Made by a program: the position numbers and the translations under genes
Shown here: piece by piece, positions 43,405 to 51,896 of the stretch
Position numbering within the stretch: position 1 is the first letter of the stretch
How the letters are laid out: every line of letters starts with the position of its first letter
DNA from: Flavobacterium johnsoniae
GTDB taxonomy: Bacteria; Bacteroidota; Bacteroidia; Flavobacteriales; Flavobacteriaceae
Assembly (NCBI RefSeq): GCF_001879205.1
Contig: NZ_MLFK01000001.1
Coordinates: 62,001 to 126,000 of the forward strand
Length of the DNA stretch: 64,000 nucleotides
Direction of reading: 5' to 3'
Notes under the pieces: model-generated
What the model was told of the DNA's origin: nothing
The model's database searches: none
What the model saw: the letters and a program-made list of their open reading frames with translations, nothing else

Positions 43405-43412
43405 TAAGTTTG
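43405..43412 (+). promoter_or_regulatory. Candidate -7 box of glpD (TAAGTTTG)
   Basis: TAAGTTTG fits TAnnTTTG, 44 bases before the glpD start. The rest of the 43204-43455 gap shows no gene and no clear repeat. Confidence 0.4.
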
Positions 43413-43455
43413 TTGTTAAAAATAAACGCCAGTAAAAAAACTAAGCCATAATTAT

Positions 43456-45033
43456 ATGAAACATTCCGAACAGTTATTAAAATTAAAAAACACTGAAAAG
43501 TGGGATGTTATTATAATAGGCGGAGGTGCAAGCGGTTTGGGAACTGCAGTTGACGCAGCAAGCAGAGGCTACAAAACAATTTTGTTGGAAGCTGTAGACT
43601 TTGCAAAGGGAACTTCAAGCAGAAGTACAAAATTAGTTCATGGCGGTGTTCGATATTTAGAACAAGGAAATATACATTTAGTAAGGGAAGCACTAAAAGA
43701 AAGAGGTTTGATGGCAAAAAATGCAGGTCATTTGGTCAAAAACCAATCTTTTGTAATTCCAAATTACAATTGGTGGGGTGGTTCTTTTTACACCATCGGG
43801 TTAAAAATCTATGATTTGCTGGCAGGACGTTTAAGTTTAGGCAGTTCAAAATATATTTCAAAAGAAAAAACAATTGAGATGCTCCCCAACGTTGAAGAAA
43901 AGGGTTTGGTGAGCGGTGTGATTTATCACGATGGACAATTTGATGATTCCAGGCTTGCCATTAATCTTGCACAAACTGCGGTAGAAAAAGGTGCCTGTAT
44001 TTTAAATTATTCTAAAGTTACAAACTTAGTAAAGGATAACAACAATCAGGTTATTGGTGTTCAGGTATGTGATCAGGAAACTGGTGAAAAATATAACTTA
44101 AAAGGATCTGCGATAATTAATGCAACCGGCGTTTTTACAAATGCTATCATGAAGCTGAATGACACGGTTTACAAAAAATATATTGTTCCGAGCCAGGGAA
44201 TTCATCTTGTATTTGATAAATCATTTTTACCGGGTGATCACGCTTTGATGATTCCAAAAACAAGTGATGGACGAGTTTTATTTGCAGTGCCATGGCATAA
44301 TCGTATTGTAGTAGGAACAACAGATACTTTAATTAAAAAACAAAGTTTGGAGCCTATCGCCTTAGAAAGCGAAATTGCATTTGTACTGCAAACCGCGCAG
44401 CATTTTTTAGCAAAGAAACCAACGAGAGCTGATGTATTGTCTGTTTTTGCAGGCTTGAGGCCTTTGGCTGCACCTGAAGAAGAAGGGAAAAGCACTAAAG
44501 AAGTTTCCAGAAGCCATAAAATTATAGTTTCGGAAACAGGCTTAATTACCATTACGGGAGGAAAATGGACCACTTATAGAAAAATTGCAGAAGATATTAT
44601 AAACAAAGCAATTAAAACAGGTAAACTTCCTAAAAAACAATGTGTAACAGAACATCTTCCTATTCATGGAAATAAAATTACTACAACTTTAGACCGGGAA
44701 AATCACTTGTATATCTATGGATCTGATATTCCTAAAATAATCGAATTGCAGCAAAACCATCCTGAACTAAACGAAAAAATTCATCCAAATCACGAATTTA
44801 CGATGGCAGAAGCGGTTTGGGCTATTCGATATGAAATGGCGAGAACGATAGATGATATTTTAGCAAGACGTGTTCGTTTATTATTTTTAGATGCCCGAGC
44901 TGCCATTCAATCTTCAGAAAAGATAGCACGGGTACTTGCAAAGGAATTGGGACATGATGAAGCCTGGATAACTAAAGAAATTTCAAATTTCAGGGCAATT
45001 TCAAAGGGATTTCTTTTATCTGAATTTCAATAA
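43456..45033 (+). CDS. glpD: Glycerol-3-phosphate dehydrogenase (FAD-dependent)
   Basis: The 525-residue protein has the N-terminal FAD-binding Rossmann motif IIGGGASGLGTAVDAASRGY, the GlpD signature GTSSRSTKLVHGGVRYLEQG, VVGTTDT and GGKWTTYR, and the C-terminal helical domain DDILARRVRLLFLD. It oxidises sn-glycerol-3-phosphate to dihydroxyacetone phosphate and passes electrons to quinone at the membrane. No glpK or glpF is adjacent. Length is normal. Confidence 0.95.
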   Translation: MKHSEQLLKLKNTEKWDVIIIGGGASGLGTAVDAASRGYKTILLEAVDFAKGTSSRSTKLVHGGVRYLEQGNIHLVREALKERGLMAKNAGHLVKNQSFVIPNYNWWGGSFYTIGLKIYDLLAGRLSLGSSKYISKEKTIEMLPNVEEKGLVSGVIYHDGQFDDSRLAINLAQTAVEKGACILNYSKVTNLVKDNNNQVIGVQVCDQETGEKYNLKGSAIINATGVFTNAIMKLNDTVYKKYIVPSQGIHLVFDKSFLPGDHALMIPKTSDGRVLFAVPWHNRIVVGTTDTLIKKQSLEPIALESEIAFVLQTAQHFLAKKPTRADVLSVFAGLRPLAAPEEEGKSTKEVSRSHKIIVSETGLITITGGKWTTYRKIAEDIINKAIKTGKLPKKQCVTEHLPIHGNKITTTLDRENHLYIYGSDIPKIIELQQNHPELNEKIHPNHEFTMAEAVWAIRYEMARTIDDILARRVRLLFLDARAAIQSSEKIARVLAKELGHDEAWITKEISNFRAISKGFLLSEFQ

Positions 45034-45203
45034 AGCTTTCCATTTAAAGTTTAAAAAAAGACTACTCCAATTTTAAACAATAGTTAAATATCAACATATC
45101 AATATTTTAAATAGATTTTTACAGTATTTTTATACTAATTATATAGGGTTTCTGTACATAGTGATTCTGCTTTATTTGAATTAACAAAAAATTAACACAA
45201 CAT

Positions 45204-45247
45204 TTGTATATACAACTATTAAAAGCTATACATTTGTATATACAAAT
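45204..45247 (+). promoter_or_regulatory. Two TTGTATATACAA palindromes upstream of the MarR operon
   Basis: TTGTATATACAA (45204-45215) and ATTTGTATATACAAAT (45232-45247) are perfect palindromes; the shared CATTTGTATATACAA units start 30 bases apart. They lie 16-59 bases before the MarR ATG, a layout typical of autoregulation. Confidence 0.75.
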
Positions 45248-45262
45248 TATACACTTACGACT

Positions 45263-45724
45263 ATGACAATTGAAGAGGTTATTAAGAGTACAGTTAAGAT
45301 GGATAATGCGAAAAAAGTTATTCTGAATATCATGTACACACAAAATGTGATTCAGGATCATTTCAACGAGTTAATAAAACCGTATGATTTATCCGGAGAG
45401 CAATACAATGTACTGCGTATATTAAGAGGACAAAAAGGAAATCCTGCTAATATGTGTGTTATACAAGAACGTATGTTAGCTAAAACGAGCAACACAACCC
45501 GATTAGTTGACAAATTACTACTGAAAGAATTCGTTACAAGAAATGTCTGTCCTGACAATCGCCGAAAAATTGAAGTTTTAATTACGCAAAAAGGACTTGA
45601 TGTTTTAAAAGAATTAGACCCGAAAGTAGATGAGCACGAGCGCACATTTGCCGAGAATATAAGCCCGGAAGAATTAGAATTATTAAATACATTATTAGAA
45701 AAATACCGAACCCAACAAAATTAA
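45263..45724 (+). CDS. MarR-family transcriptional regulator
   Basis: The 153-residue protein has the winged-helix core LSGEQYNVLRILRGQ, the recognition region CVIQERMLAKTSNTTRLVDKLLLKEFVTR, and the wing CPDNRRKIEVLITQKGLDVL. Cys residues in ANMCVIQE and RNVCPDN could be redox-sensing, which would suit the nitroreductase downstream; that is inference. It is probably an autorepressor at the two palindromes just upstream. It lies 5 bases before the nitroreductase gene. Confidence 0.92.
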   Translation: MTIEEVIKSTVKMDNAKKVILNIMYTQNVIQDHFNELIKPYDLSGEQYNVLRILRGQKGNPANMCVIQERMLAKTSNTTRLVDKLLLKEFVTRNVCPDNRRKIEVLITQKGLDVLKELDPKVDEHERTFAENISPEELELLNTLLEKYRTQQN

Positions 45725-45729
45725 TATTT

Positions 45730-46362
45730 ATGAGCACACTATTAGATAATCTAAACTGGAGATATGCAACAAAAAAGTTTGATGCATCAAAAAAAATATC
45801 TTCAGCAGATTTAAATACTTTAAAAGAAGCCGTAAGATTAGCCGCTTCTTCATACGGATTACAACCATACAAAGTGATTGTTGTAGAAAATCCGGAAATC
45901 AGAGAAAAATTAAAAGCTGCCGCTTATGGGCAAACTCAAATTACTGATGCTTCGCAGCTGTTTATCTTTGCAAACGACTTAAATGCCGGAGCAGAATCTG
46001 TAGATGCTTACATCAAAAATATCAGCGAAACAAGAGGTGTTCCTGCTGATGCATTAGCTGGATTCAGCGATATGATGAAAGGCACAATTGCTAACTTATC
46101 ACAAGAAGCTAAAAATATCTGGACAGCAAAACAAACTTATATCGCTTTAGGAACTTTATTGGCCGCTGCAGCTGAATTAAAAATCGATGCAACTCCTATG
46201 GAAGGTTTTAATGCTGCTGCATTTAACGAAATCTTAGGTTTCGATAAATTAGGCTTAAACGCTTCAGTTATTGCTACTGTAGGTTACAGACATACTGAAG
46301 ACGATACACAGCACTACAAAAAAGTTAGAAAATCTCACGAGGAATTATTTATCACTATATAA
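45730..46362 (+). CDS. NAD(P)H-dependent nitroreductase-family oxidoreductase
   Basis: The 210-residue protein is of NfsB type: WRYATKKFDASKKIS with the FMN-contacting Arg/Lys, AASSYGLQPYKVIVV, AKQTYIALGTLLAAAAEL, ATPMEGFNAAAFNEILG, and a C-terminal KKVRKSHEELF. Such FMN enzymes reduce quinones and nitro compounds with NAD(P)H. Middle gene of the MarR-nitroreductase-YceI operon. Confidence 0.93.
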   Translation: MSTLLDNLNWRYATKKFDASKKISSADLNTLKEAVRLAASSYGLQPYKVIVVENPEIREKLKAAAYGQTQITDASQLFIFANDLNAGAESVDAYIKNISETRGVPADALAGFSDMMKGTIANLSQEAKNIWTAKQTYIALGTLLAAAAELKIDATPMEGFNAAAFNEILGFDKLGLNASVIATVGYRHTEDDTQHYKKVRKSHEELFITI

Positions 46363-46391
46363 TTATTATTAATCAAATTCAATTTAACAAC

Positions 46392-46958
46392 ATGAAAAAT
46401 TTAAAGACAATTGCAATTGCATTATTCGTAGCAGCAGCTGGTATCTCAGTAAACGCTCAAACTAAAAAAATCGACGTAAAAGCATCTACTATTAAATGGG
46501 TAGGTAAAAAAGTAACTGGAGAGCACTCTGGAACTGTAAACTTTAAAGACGGAGCTGTAGTTTTCAAAGGAAAAAAATTAACTGGTGGTTCTTTCACTGT
46601 TGATATGACTTCATTAACTTCTACAGACTTAACTGGAGAATACCAAGGAAAATTAAACGGTCACTTAAAAGCTGATGATTTCTTTGGAACTGACAAATTC
46701 CCAACTTCAAAATTAGTTTTCAAAAAAATCGGATCTAAATCTGCTGATGTTTATACTGTAACTGCTGATTTAACTATTAAAGGAATCACTAAACCAGTAA
46801 CTTTTGATATCACTGTAAACGGAAACACTGCTACAACAGCTTTCAAAGTTGACAGAACTAAATACGATATTAAATACAACTCTGGTAACTTCTTCGAAAA
46901 CTTAGGAGACAAAACTATCAATGACGATTTCGAATTAACAGTAGCTTTAAAATTCTAA
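46392..46958 (+). CDS. YceI-family periplasmic protein
   Basis: The 188-residue product has a signal peptide cut after VNA and then a YceI lipocalin-like barrel: STIKWVGKKVTGEHSGTVNF, GGSFTVDMTSL, LKADDFFGTDKFPTSKLVF and KYNSGNFFENLGDK. YceI proteins bind polyisoprenoid lipids such as quinones. That makes sense beside a quinone-type reductase. The gene has a codon pattern with many favoured codons and so may be highly expressed. Confidence 0.95.
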   Translation: MKNLKTIAIALFVAAAGISVNAQTKKIDVKASTIKWVGKKVTGEHSGTVNFKDGAVVFKGKKLTGGSFTVDMTSLTSTDLTGEYQGKLNGHLKADDFFGTDKFPTSKLVFKKIGSKSADVYTVTADLTIKGITKPVTFDITVNGNTATTAFKVDRTKYDIKYNSGNFFENLGDKTINDDFELTVALKF

Positions 46959-46985
46959 TTTAAGCACACTAAATTCATATATAAG

Positions 46986-47020
46986 AAAAACCCTAACAGA
47001 TTGATTCTGTTAGGGTTTTC
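46986..47020 (+). terminator. Intrinsic terminator of the MarR-YceI operon
   Basis: AAAACCCTAACAG and CTGTTAGGGTTTT form a perfect 13-bp stem followed by a T-rich run. Confidence 0.93.
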
Positions 47021-47159
47021 TTATTTTTAAACTTTTCAAAAACATAACGTTCTTAATATTAAAATAACACTTTCATAATAACTATAGCCGTATTGATTAA
47101 CATTCGGCCTCTAATTTTGAGCAAAATAAAAATCAAAAACTAGAAATAATATTATAGTT

Positions 47160-48437
47160 ATGAAAACAAAAATACATATTGTAATTTTTACACTTTTATG
47201 CACTTTTTTTCTTCAAGCCCAACAGCAGACTAAAGGAATTATTGGAAGTAACAATTGGATGAACAACTGGACTAATTTTAATCCGGCCAAAATAGAATAC
47301 AACGAAGCTACCAATATAATTGCAGGAACGATCGATAAAGATACCCGATTAGTAAAACGAAACACTTACCAGCTGGTTGGTATTGTTTATGTAACCAATA
47401 ATGCCGTTTTAACTATAGAACCCGGAACTGTTATTCGCGGAGATGATAAAACCTGTGGTACACTTGTAGTAACAAATGGCTCGAAAATTATAGCCGAAGG
47501 TCTGGAAACAGATCCAATCGTTTTTACTTCAAATAAAGAAATTGCAGACAGAAGACCGGGAGACTGGGGCGGTATTATTATTTTAGGAAAAGCACCAATT
47601 AACTCTCTTGGAGGCCTTCATACACTGCCTTTTAACCTAGAACCTATGTTAAATCATTACGGTGGTACAGATGCAGAAGATAATTCGGGTATTTTAAAAT
47701 ATGTTCGAATTGAATTCTCCGGCAGAAAATTAAGTGCCGAAAAAGAACTTAACGGATTATCGCTTGCAGGTGTTGGGAGAAAAACAGTTTTGAGCAATAT
47801 ACAAGTAAGTTACTCAAATGATGATTCTTTCGAATGCTATGGAGGTGATTTAAATATGAATAACCTAATTTCATACAGAACCACAGACGATGATTTCGAT
47901 TTTACGCAAGGTGCACAAATCAACATCAATAACAGTATTGCTATTCGTCATCCCTTTTCATCAGATATTTCAGGATCAAGATGCTTTGAAGTAGACTCTT
48001 ACGACAAAATCCAAAATACAGATATGAGCAAAAAAATGACTAAAATCAATGCCAGCAACATCTCTTTGGTTAATTTAGAAGAGAATAATCAGGGATTGGT
48101 CAGAGAATCAATTTTCGTTAGAGAAAACACTTTTTTCAATTTAAGCAACAGTATTGTTTCCGGTTTTACACCTTTTGTTTTATTGGAAGGAAATATTGGA
48201 AACGGAGAAGCAAATCTCTCAAAAATGAGTTTCAAAAACATTCTTGTAAACAATTGCAACGGCGGTATTACAAGCGAATCTTCGAGCAGTAATGCGTCAA
48301 TTCAGAATTTTTACAATCCAAATTCTGGCAATGAATACACAAAAATGAAGAATACGGAGCTGTTTACAACCCCAAATATCAAAGGAAATCCAGATTTTAG
48401 AGCAAACGTAAATAACACGCTTGCTATTGGAAATTAA
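47160..48437 (+). CDS. Secreted beta-helix-like surface protein
   Basis: The 425-residue product has a signal peptide cut near LQAQQQ. It then carries the repeated short strands of right-handed beta-helix proteins common in Bacteroidota (VYVTNNAVLTIEPGTVIRGD, GTLVVTNGSKIIAEG, DPIVFTSNKE, GDWGGIIILGKAPIN, LKYVRIEFSG, LSNIQVSYSNDDSFECYGG). No catalytic motif or C-terminal sorting domain is evident. It is monocistronic, just before the trp operon; related proteins often accompany TonB receptors, which is not the case here. Confidence 0.85.
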   Translation: MKTKIHIVIFTLLCTFFLQAQQQTKGIIGSNNWMNNWTNFNPAKIEYNEATNIIAGTIDKDTRLVKRNTYQLVGIVYVTNNAVLTIEPGTVIRGDDKTCGTLVVTNGSKIIAEGLETDPIVFTSNKEIADRRPGDWGGIIILGKAPINSLGGLHTLPFNLEPMLNHYGGTDAEDNSGILKYVRIEFSGRKLSAEKELNGLSLAGVGRKTVLSNIQVSYSNDDSFECYGGDLNMNNLISYRTTDDDFDFTQGAQININNSIAIRHPFSSDISGSRCFEVDSYDKIQNTDMSKKMTKINASNISLVNLEENNQGLVRESIFVRENTFFNLSNSIVSGFTPFVLLEGNIGNGEANLSKMSFKNILVNNCNGGITSESSSSNASIQNFYNPNSGNEYTKMKNTELFTTPNIKGNPDFRANVNNTLAIGN

Positions 48438-48560
48438 GCTTTTGAAGAAACTTTAATTTTCAAAATTTAACAAATTTCAAAATTTAGAAAAGTTTTTTTT
48501 GAAATTTTATGTATTCTAATTCAAATTACATTTATATCTTTGTCACATCAAAATAAAGAA

Positions 48561-48617
48561 ATGAAAACATTAATGAACAATACTTGGTGGTGGAAGAATT
48601 TACGTCAAACGTCGTGA
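48561..48617 (+). CDS. trpL: trp operon leader peptide
   Basis: This 18-codon frame encodes MKTLMNNTWWWKNLRQTS, with three consecutive Trp codons (48585-48593). It lies in the 301-base gap before trpE, 37 bases upstream of a strong intrinsic terminator. That is the layout of a transcription-attenuation leader: when charged tRNA-Trp is scarce the ribosome stalls on the Trp codons and the terminator does not form. The stretch GGAAG (after the Trp codons) can pair with CTTCC (48626 region), and AAGCTT there can pair with AGGCTT of the terminator arm as an alternative. Confidence 0.9.
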   Translation: MKTLMNNTWWWKNLRQTS

Positions 48618-48654
48618 ACGAAGCTTCCTATGGTATTTTCAAAACTATAAATAT

Positions 48655-48690
48655 AAAAGGCTTGTCATCACGACAAGCCTTTTTTTTTGG
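48655..48690 (+). terminator. trp attenuator terminator
   Basis: AAAAGGCTTGTC and GACAAGCCTTTT form a perfect 12-bp stem with a 5-base loop and a nine-base T run, about 50 bases before trpE. Confidence 0.92.
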
Positions 48691-48738
48691 CCGAAAAAAA
48701 ACTAAAAATTATAATTAAAAAACTAAAAACAACATACT

Positions 48739-50139
48739 TTGAAACCTTTTATACTCAACACACATTACAAACAAATTCTGGCAGACACCATTACGCCGGT
48801 TAGTATTTACTTTAAAATAAGAGATAAATTCCCAAATAGTTTATTACTGGAAAGTAGTGATTATCACGGAAATGACAATAGTTTCTCCTATATCTGCTGT
48901 AATCCGATTGCAACGATTAAGATTGAGAACGAAACAATTTCAAAAACTTTTCCTGACGGAACTTCGGAACAAAATAAAATTGACGCTTCGACAAATATTC
49001 CAGAAGTAATTCAGGAATTTTCAAGCAAGTTCCAATCAGAGAAAAACGATTTCAAATTTATTAATAATGGCTTATTCGGATACATTTCTTATGATGCCGT
49101 TCGTTACTTTGAGAAAGTTTCAATTGCCAAAAAAGATACTGCCACTTTAATTCCGGATGTTTTTTATGCCGTTTATCAAAACATCATCGCGATCAATCAC
49201 TTTAAAAATGAAGCGTATATTTTCTGCCACAGCGTTGACGGAAAAAATAACATTGCTGAAATTGAGCAATTATTACAATCCAGAAATATTGCATCGTACA
49301 AATTCACCAAAGAAGGCGAAGGTTTCTCAAACTTAACCGATGAAGAATTCAAACACAATGTGGCTTTAGCTAAGAAACACTGCTTCCGTGGAGACGTTTT
49401 TCAATTGGTGCTTTCACGCCGATTTACACAAGGTTTTAAAGGTGACGAATTTAATGTGTACAGAGCTTTAAGGAGCATTAATCCATCTCCTTATTTATTC
49501 TTTTTTGATTATGGAGATTTCAAAATATTTGGGTCTTCGCCCGAAGCACAAATTATCGTAAAAAACAGAAAAGCAGAAATTCACCCAATTGCCGGAACTT
49601 TTAAAAGAACCGGAAATGACGAGCGAGATGCACTTTTGGCCAAAGAACTTTCTGAAGATAAAAAAGAAAACAGTGAGCACGTAATGCTAGTCGACTTAGC
49701 AAGAAATGATTTAAGCCGAAATGGTCACGATGTAAACGTAGAAAAATACAGAGAAGTTCAGTTTTTCTCTCACGTAATTCATTTGGTTTCAAAAGTAACC
49801 GGACATTTACATGAAAAAGCAACTACAATGCAGGTTGTGGCTGATACTTTTCCTGCCGGAACTTTGAGTGGCGCTCCAAAACACAGAGCCATGCAATTGA
49901 TTGAAGATTACGAAAAAACCAACCGTAATTTTTACGGAGGAGCCATTGGCTTTATGGATTTTGAAGGCAACTTTAATCACGCTATCATGATTCGAACTTT
50001 CCTAAGTAAAAACCATCAATTGCATTGTCAGGCCGGAGCCGGAATTGTAGCCAGTTCTGACGAAGAAAGTGAAATGCAGGAAGTTTACAATAAATTAAGA
50101 GCGTTGAATACAGCGCTGGAAATGGCAGAGAAAATTTAA
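48739..50139 (+). CDS. trpE: Anthranilate synthase component I
   Basis: The 466-residue protein has the chorismate-binding domain: GLFGYISYDAVRYFE, FRGDVFQLVLSRRF, FGSSPEAQIIV, HPIAGTFKRTG, HVMLVDLARNDL, and TFPAGTLSGAPKHRAM. It makes anthranilate from chorismate with ammonia from TrpG. The start is TTG at 48739; no in-frame ATG or GTG fits upstream, and the N terminus (MKPFILNTHYKQILAD) aligns with the expected start. First structural gene of the operon, under the attenuator. Confidence 0.95.
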   Translation: MKPFILNTHYKQILADTITPVSIYFKIRDKFPNSLLLESSDYHGNDNSFSYICCNPIATIKIENETISKTFPDGTSEQNKIDASTNIPEVIQEFSSKFQSEKNDFKFINNGLFGYISYDAVRYFEKVSIAKKDTATLIPDVFYAVYQNIIAINHFKNEAYIFCHSVDGKNNIAEIEQLLQSRNIASYKFTKEGEGFSNLTDEEFKHNVALAKKHCFRGDVFQLVLSRRFTQGFKGDEFNVYRALRSINPSPYLFFFDYGDFKIFGSSPEAQIIVKNRKAEIHPIAGTFKRTGNDERDALLAKELSEDKKENSEHVMLVDLARNDLSRNGHDVNVEKYREVQFFSHVIHLVSKVTGHLHEKATTMQVVADTFPAGTLSGAPKHRAMQLIEDYEKTNRNFYGGAIGFMDFEGNFNHAIMIRTFLSKNHQLHCQAGAGIVASSDEESEMQEVYNKLRALNTALEMAEKI

Positions 50140-50144
50140 TTTTT

Positions 50145-50217
50145 GTTTCAAATTTCAAGTTATTGGAACCTGAAACAATTAACAAACAAACCATAAAAAC
50201 CATAAAAACCATAAACT
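50145..50217. repeat. Word repeat after trpE with ACCATAAA tandem
   Basis: GTTTCAAATTTCAAGTT and GAACCTGAAAC form imperfect arms (50145-50175), followed by three copies of ACCATAAA. Confidence 0.6.
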
Positions 50218-50227
50218 ATCAATAATC

Positions 50228-50668
50228 ATGAAAAAAGCAATTTCAATTTTAGTTTTAATCATTTGTACAACAGCTTGTAATACAGAAAAAAAGCAAAATC
50301 CACTTGAAGGAACCTGGCGTCTGATATCAGCAGAAACCACTGAAAAAGATTCTACGTTCTCTACTTTTAATCCAAAAACAAAAATGATTAAAATAATAAA
50401 TGATACACATTTTGCTTTTTTCAATCACGATTTGAACAATGGTAAAGATTCAACAAATGCAGTTTTCTTTGGAGGAGGCGGAAAATATACTTTAAAAGAC
50501 AGTATTTATACCGAGAATCTGGAGTTCTTTAATAACAGGCAATGGGAAAATGGCAAATTTGAGTTTGTGGTAAAAATCAAAAACGACACCTTAACTCAAA
50601 AAGGAGTCGAAAAAGTAGAAAAATTAGGAATCGACCGTATTATTACTGAAAAGTACGTTCGAGAGTAA
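50228..50668 (+). CDS. Lipocalin-like lipoprotein inside the trp operon
   Basis: The 146-residue product has a lipoprotein signal with lipobox TAC (Cys 17). The mature part opens with PLEGTWRLISAETTEKD, the typical first strand of lipocalin-like proteins, and ends IDRIITEKYVRE. The ligand is unknown. It lies between trpE and trpG on the same strand, with word repeats on both sides, and no tryptophan role is evident. Confidence 0.8.
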   Translation: MKKAISILVLIICTTACNTEKKQNPLEGTWRLISAETTEKDSTFSTFNPKTKMIKIINDTHFAFFNHDLNNGKDSTNAVFFGGGGKYTLKDSIYTENLEFFNNRQWENGKFEFVVKIKNDTLTQKGVEKVEKLGIDRIITEKYVRE

Positions 50669-50674
50669 AAAATA

Positions 50675-50744
50675 GTTTCAGGTTTAAAGTTTCAGGTTTC
50701 ACGTTGTTGGAACTTGAAACAAAAAAAAACCTGAAACCTGAAAC
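50675..50744. repeat. GTTTCAGGTTT word-repeat hairpin before trpG
   Basis: GTTTCAGGTTTAAAGTTTC on the left and CCTGAAACCTGAAAC on the right (50675-50744) can fold into a long imperfect hairpin. Confidence 0.7.
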
Positions 50745-50753
50745 AAAAAAGAC

Positions 50754-51320
50754 ATGAAAAAAATATTAGTTATAGACAATTACGATAGTTTCACTTATAA
50801 TTTAGTGCACTATTTAGAAGATTTAAACTGCGAAGTAACCGTTTACAGAAACGATGAATTTGATATTGACGAAATCGCTTCTTTCGATAAAATATTACTT
50901 TCTCCAGGACCCGGAATTCCGGATGAAGCAGGGTTATTAAAAGCAGTAATTGAAAAATACAGCCCAACAAAAAGTATCCTTGGCGTTTGTTTAGGACAGC
51001 AAGCCATTGGAGAAGTTTTCGGAGGAACACTTTCAAATCTTGACAAAGTATATCACGGAGTTGCAACGAATGTAAAAACCGTAGTGTCAGACGAAATTTT
51101 GTTTGAAGGTTTAGGAAACGAATTTGAAGTAGGGAGATACCATTCATGGGTTGTTGACAGCAATTTACCGGAAGTTCTGGAAGCAACTTCAATCGACGAA
51201 AACGGGCAAATTATGTCACTAAGACACAAAACTTTTGATGTAAGGGGCGTTCAGTTTCACCCGGAAAGTGTTTTAACCCCAAAAGGGAAATTGATTTTAG
51301 AGAACTGGATTAAGAGCTAG
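50754..51320 (+). CDS. trpG: Anthranilate synthase component II (glutamine amidotransferase)
   Basis: The 188-residue class I amidotransferase has the oxyanion motif LLSPGPGIPDEAG, nucleophile Cys79 in GVCLGQQAIGE, and the catalytic His169/Glu171 in VQFHPES. It feeds ammonia to TrpE. TrpG and the folate-pathway PabA are closely related; the operon context supports TrpG, though it may serve both. Confidence 0.94.
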   Translation: MKKILVIDNYDSFTYNLVHYLEDLNCEVTVYRNDEFDIDEIASFDKILLSPGPGIPDEAGLLKAVIEKYSPTKSILGVCLGQQAIGEVFGGTLSNLDKVYHGVATNVKTVVSDEILFEGLGNEFEVGRYHSWVVDSNLPEVLEATSIDENGQIMSLRHKTFDVRGVQFHPESVLTPKGKLILENWIKS

Positions 51321-51326
51321 TTTTTA

Positions 51327-51411
51327 GTTTACAGTCTCAGTATTCAGTCTCAGTGACAGTTTACAGAAAAAAAACTTAGCAACTTAGTCTCTTAGAACCT
51401 TAGCATCTTAA
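51327..51411. repeat. CAGTCTCAGT and CTTAGCAACTTAG word repeat
   Basis: Units such as ACAGTCTCAGT, CTTAGCAACTTAG and CCTTAGCATCTTA fill the whole gap between trpG and the GNAT gene. Confidence 0.65.
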
Positions 51412-51413
51412 AA

Positions 51414-51821
51414 ATGGAAATAACTATTTCAGCAACTAAAGAAATCAATATTGAAGATATATTGGTTTTATACAAAGCAAACGAATGGAGTTCGGCTAAC
51501 AAACCAAACGAATTATATAATGCTCTTTTAAATTCAGAAACCTTGATTACGGCCTGGGACGAAAAAAAGTTAGTTGGACTTGGGAATGCGATTTCTGATG
51601 GATTTTTAACCGTTTATTATCCGCATTTATTGGTACTTCCGGAATATCAGGGAAAAGGAATCGGGAAATTGATTATGGATAAAATGCAGGAGAAATACAG
51701 TCACTTTCATATGCAAATGTTAACTGCCGACGGAAGATCAGTTGATTTTTATAAAAAGAACGGATTTGAACGTGCCGGAAAAACAGAACCGATGTGGATT
51801 TATCAGGGAGATGAACATTAA
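51414..51821 (+). CDS. GNAT family N-acetyltransferase inside the trp operon
   Basis: The 135-residue protein has the acetyl-CoA loop VLPEYQGKGIGKLIMDKMQEK and the C-terminal RSVDFYKKNGFERAGKTEPMW. Acceptor unknown. It sits between trpG and trpD, flanked on both sides by word repeats of the same type. Confidence 0.87.
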   Translation: MEITISATKEINIEDILVLYKANEWSSANKPNELYNALLNSETLITAWDEKKLVGLGNAISDGFLTVYYPHLLVLPEYQGKGIGKLIMDKMQEKYSHFHMQMLTADGRSVDFYKKNGFERAGKTEPMWIYQGDEH

Positions 51822-51825
51822 AAAA

Positions 51826-51890
51826 GTACACAGTCTCAGTCACAGTTTAAAATCTTAGCAACTTAGAGTCTCAGTAACTCAGAACCTTAA
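51826..51890. repeat. CAGTCTCAGT and CTTAGCAACTTAG word repeat
   Basis: CACAGTCTCAGTCACAG, CTTAGCAACTTAGAGTC and CAGTAACTCAGAACC fill the gap before trpD, closely resembling 51327-51411. Confidence 0.65.
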
Positions 51891-51896
51891 AGAAAA

